A DNA stretch of 64,000 nt from a candidate division BRC1 bacterium HGW-BRC1-1 (lineage in GTDB: Bacteria > Sumerlaeota > Sumerlaeia > Sumerlaeales > Sumerlaeaceae), in assembly GCA_002842095.1 (NCBI GenBank), contig PHCB01000009.1, forward strand, positions 9,468-73,467, given 5' to 3'. The position numbers and the translations under genes are program-made. Shown in pieces: positions 62,794 to 64,000 of the stretch (positions are counted from its first letter, which is position 1; each line of letters begins with the position of its first letter). A model generated the notes under the pieces. It searched no databases. It was not told where the DNA came from and saw only the letters and a program-made list of their open reading frames with translations.

Positions 62794-63201
62794 ATGAGCG
62801 CGATTGAACAGGTGCAAATTCCGGAAAAGCTTTTTTATCGTATCAACGAGGTGGCCACCATCACGCAGGTGAAGCCCTACGTGCTGCGCTATTGGGAGAC
62901 GGAATTCCCAACGCTGGCGCCCGAGAAGGACGACAACGATCAGCGGCGCTACCGCAAGGGTGACATCGAGGTGGTGTTGCAGATCAAGCGGTTGCTGTAT
63001 GAGGAGAAGTTCACCATCGCGGGCGCGCGCAAGCAGTTGAAAGAGATGGGCTCGAACCATGGCGCGGCGACTGCCGCGGCGCGGTCGGCCAGTGGCCCGG
63101 CTCCGGTGAAGGTGGACCTCGACCGCTTCCAGCGCATCAGCACTTCGTTGGGCGATCTGCGGCGCGACCTGACGGAGCTATACCGCCTGATTTCGCAGTA
63201 A
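62794..63201 (+). CDS. MerR-family transcriptional regulator
   Basis: 135 residues. The N-terminal winged helix reads LFYRINEVATITQVKPYVLR then YWETEFPTL, with the Arg-Tyr pair and wing RYRKGDIEVVLQIKRLLYEE, and a short dimer helix (FTIAGARKQLKEM). A coiled coil follows, ending near residue 130 (FQRISTSLGDLRRDLTELYR). This is the short type without an effector domain, often linked to the cell cycle or competence in several phyla; the target is unknown. AAGGAG lies 13 bases upstream of the ATG, a long spacing. Confidence 0.85.
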   Translation: MSAIEQVQIPEKLFYRINEVATITQVKPYVLRYWETEFPTLAPEKDDNDQRRYRKGDIEVVLQIKRLLYEEKFTIAGARKQLKEMGSNHGAATAAARSASGPAPVKVDLDRFQRISTSLGDLRRDLTELYRLISQ

Positions 63202-63232
63202 CGCCCGCCCCCGACCGCAGCGCGCCGCCGCA

Positions 63233-64000
63233 TCAGCGCCCGATGCTGTAGTAGCGGAACCCGAACTTGCGTGCCTTCTCGGGGTGGTAAATGTTGCGCC
63301 CGTCGAACATCACGCGCTCCTTCATGCCCTCGCCCAGTTTCTCGAGGTTGAGCAACTTGAATTCGTTCCAGTCGGTCACCACGATCACGGCGTCGGCGCC
63401 CTCGGCCGCCTCGTAGGCGGTGCGGGCAAAGGTCACGCCGGTGAGCATGGTCCTGGCCACATCCATGGAGACCGGATCGTATGCCTTCACGCTGGCACCG
63501 GCCTCCTGCAGGGCGGCGATGATCTCCACGCTTTTTGCCTCGCGCATGTCGTCGGTGTTGGCCTTGAACGCCAGGCCGAGGATGCCGATGGTTTTGCCCT
63601 TCAGTTCATCGCCCATCTCCTGGCGGATGCGGCGCACGAAGCGCGGCACGCGGTCTTCGTTGGTCGCAATCACGGCGTCAAAAATCGCGGTGTCTTCGCC
63701 AAACTCGCGCGTTACATGGCGCAGGCTGAGCGTGTCCTTGGGGAAGCACGAGCCACCGAAACCGAGCCCGGCCTGCAGAAATTCTTTGCCGATGCGCGAG
63801 TCGTAACCCATGCCCTTGGCCACGGCGGTCACGTCGGCGCCGGCGCGCTCGCAGATATTGGCGATGGTGTTGATGAAGGAAATCTTCGTGGCGAGGAATG
63901 CATTGCTGGCGTACTTGATCATCTCGGCGCTTTCCACGTCGGTGATGAGCATGGGCACTTCCAGCGGCGCGTAAAGCTCGAGCAGGGCCATGGCCACGTG
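63233..64000 (-). CDS. ugd: UDP-glucose 6-dehydrogenase, C-terminal part (partial)
   Basis: Oxidises UDP-glucose to UDP-glucuronate with two NAD+. The frame stays open to the window edge, so about 255 C-terminal residues are present and the N-terminal NAD domain is outside. Central helix SAEMIKYASNAFLATKISFI, the catalytic Cys in GLGFGGSCFPKD, KGKTIGILGLAFKANTDDMR and the tail DGRNIY are diagnostic for the UDP-glucose/UDP-ManNAc dehydrogenase family. Related dehydrogenases of other sugars cannot be excluded. It would supply glucuronate for the envelope polysaccharide made by the WecA-like and GT4 genes. Confidence 0.9.
   Translation of the reverse strand, partial: HVAMALLELYAPLEVPMLITDVESAEMIKYASNAFLATKISFINTIANICERAGADVTAVAKGMGYDSRIGKEFLQAGLGFGGSCFPKDTLSLRHVTREFGEDTAIFDAVIATNEDRVPRFVRRIRQEMGDELKGKTIGILGLAFKANTDDMREAKSVEIIAALQEAGASVKAYDPVSMDVARTMLTGVTFARTAYEAAEGADAVIVVTDWNEFKLLNLEKLGEGMKERVMFDGRNIYHPEKARKFGFRYYSIGR

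Overview
The window is about 60% G+C bacterial chromosome, with genes packed on both strands. No phage, insertion sequence, CRISPR array or rRNA was seen. The mix of genes fits a deep-branching diderm from the Planctomycetota/Hydrogenedentota/Sumerlaeota neighbourhood: a type IV pilus ATPase with a Ras-like MglA GTPase and a roadblock protein, DUF2339 and DUF2298 giant membrane proteins, WecA-type and UDP-glucose dehydrogenase envelope genes, FeoB, the MEP-pathway enzyme Dxr, and an RHS locus. The phylum is an inference; no rRNA or universal marker set is present to prove it.

Layout. 1-10 kb: 5' part of feoB (runs off the left edge), an MshEN-PilT ATPase, a peptide deformylase with a long acidic insert, a sodium:amino-acid symporter, a HAD phosphatase overlapping aroE, a class II glutamine amidotransferase, rlmD and a ROK sugar kinase. 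10-24 kb: mutS, a TIM-barrel isomerase, a cysteine-rich PAS histidine kinase, a TPR protein and an exported GWxTD-like protein, a WecA-like transferase, then a three-gene operon (histidine kinase, response regulator, PqiA-like membrane protein). 24-38 kb: dnaK with its terminator, an exported protein, a frameshifted M15 peptidase, roadblock and MglA, a methyltransferase/glycosyltransferase pair, an NlpC/P60 peptidase, DUF2339, tRNA-Ala and a ROK-type repressor. 38-53 kb: dxr, a DUF2298 protein, queA, nagA, tsaB, a large exported protein, a receiver-kinase fusion, a GH20 hexosaminidase and an HPF-like ribosome factor.

53.7-62.5 kb is different. It is AT-richer, and every gene is on the minus strand. 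It holds an RHS C-terminal fragment without its N-terminal shell, a second decayed RHS scrap, and about a dozen small lipoproteins and membrane proteins, including a duplicated pair of two-gene units. This looks like an RHS-tip and orphan-immunity graveyard and is the best candidate here for an undescribed system. After it come a MerR-type regulator and the 3' part of a UDP-glucose dehydrogenase gene.

Gene junctions carry several families of short periodic repeats: a 9-bp ATGGAC family, a GCAAAGAC family and an 11-bp GTGCAACCGG family. Most sit just after stop codons, and one supplies the C-terminal tail of RlmD. GlcNAc metabolism recurs (GH20, NagA, ROK proteins), which suggests that this cell uses amino-sugar polymers.
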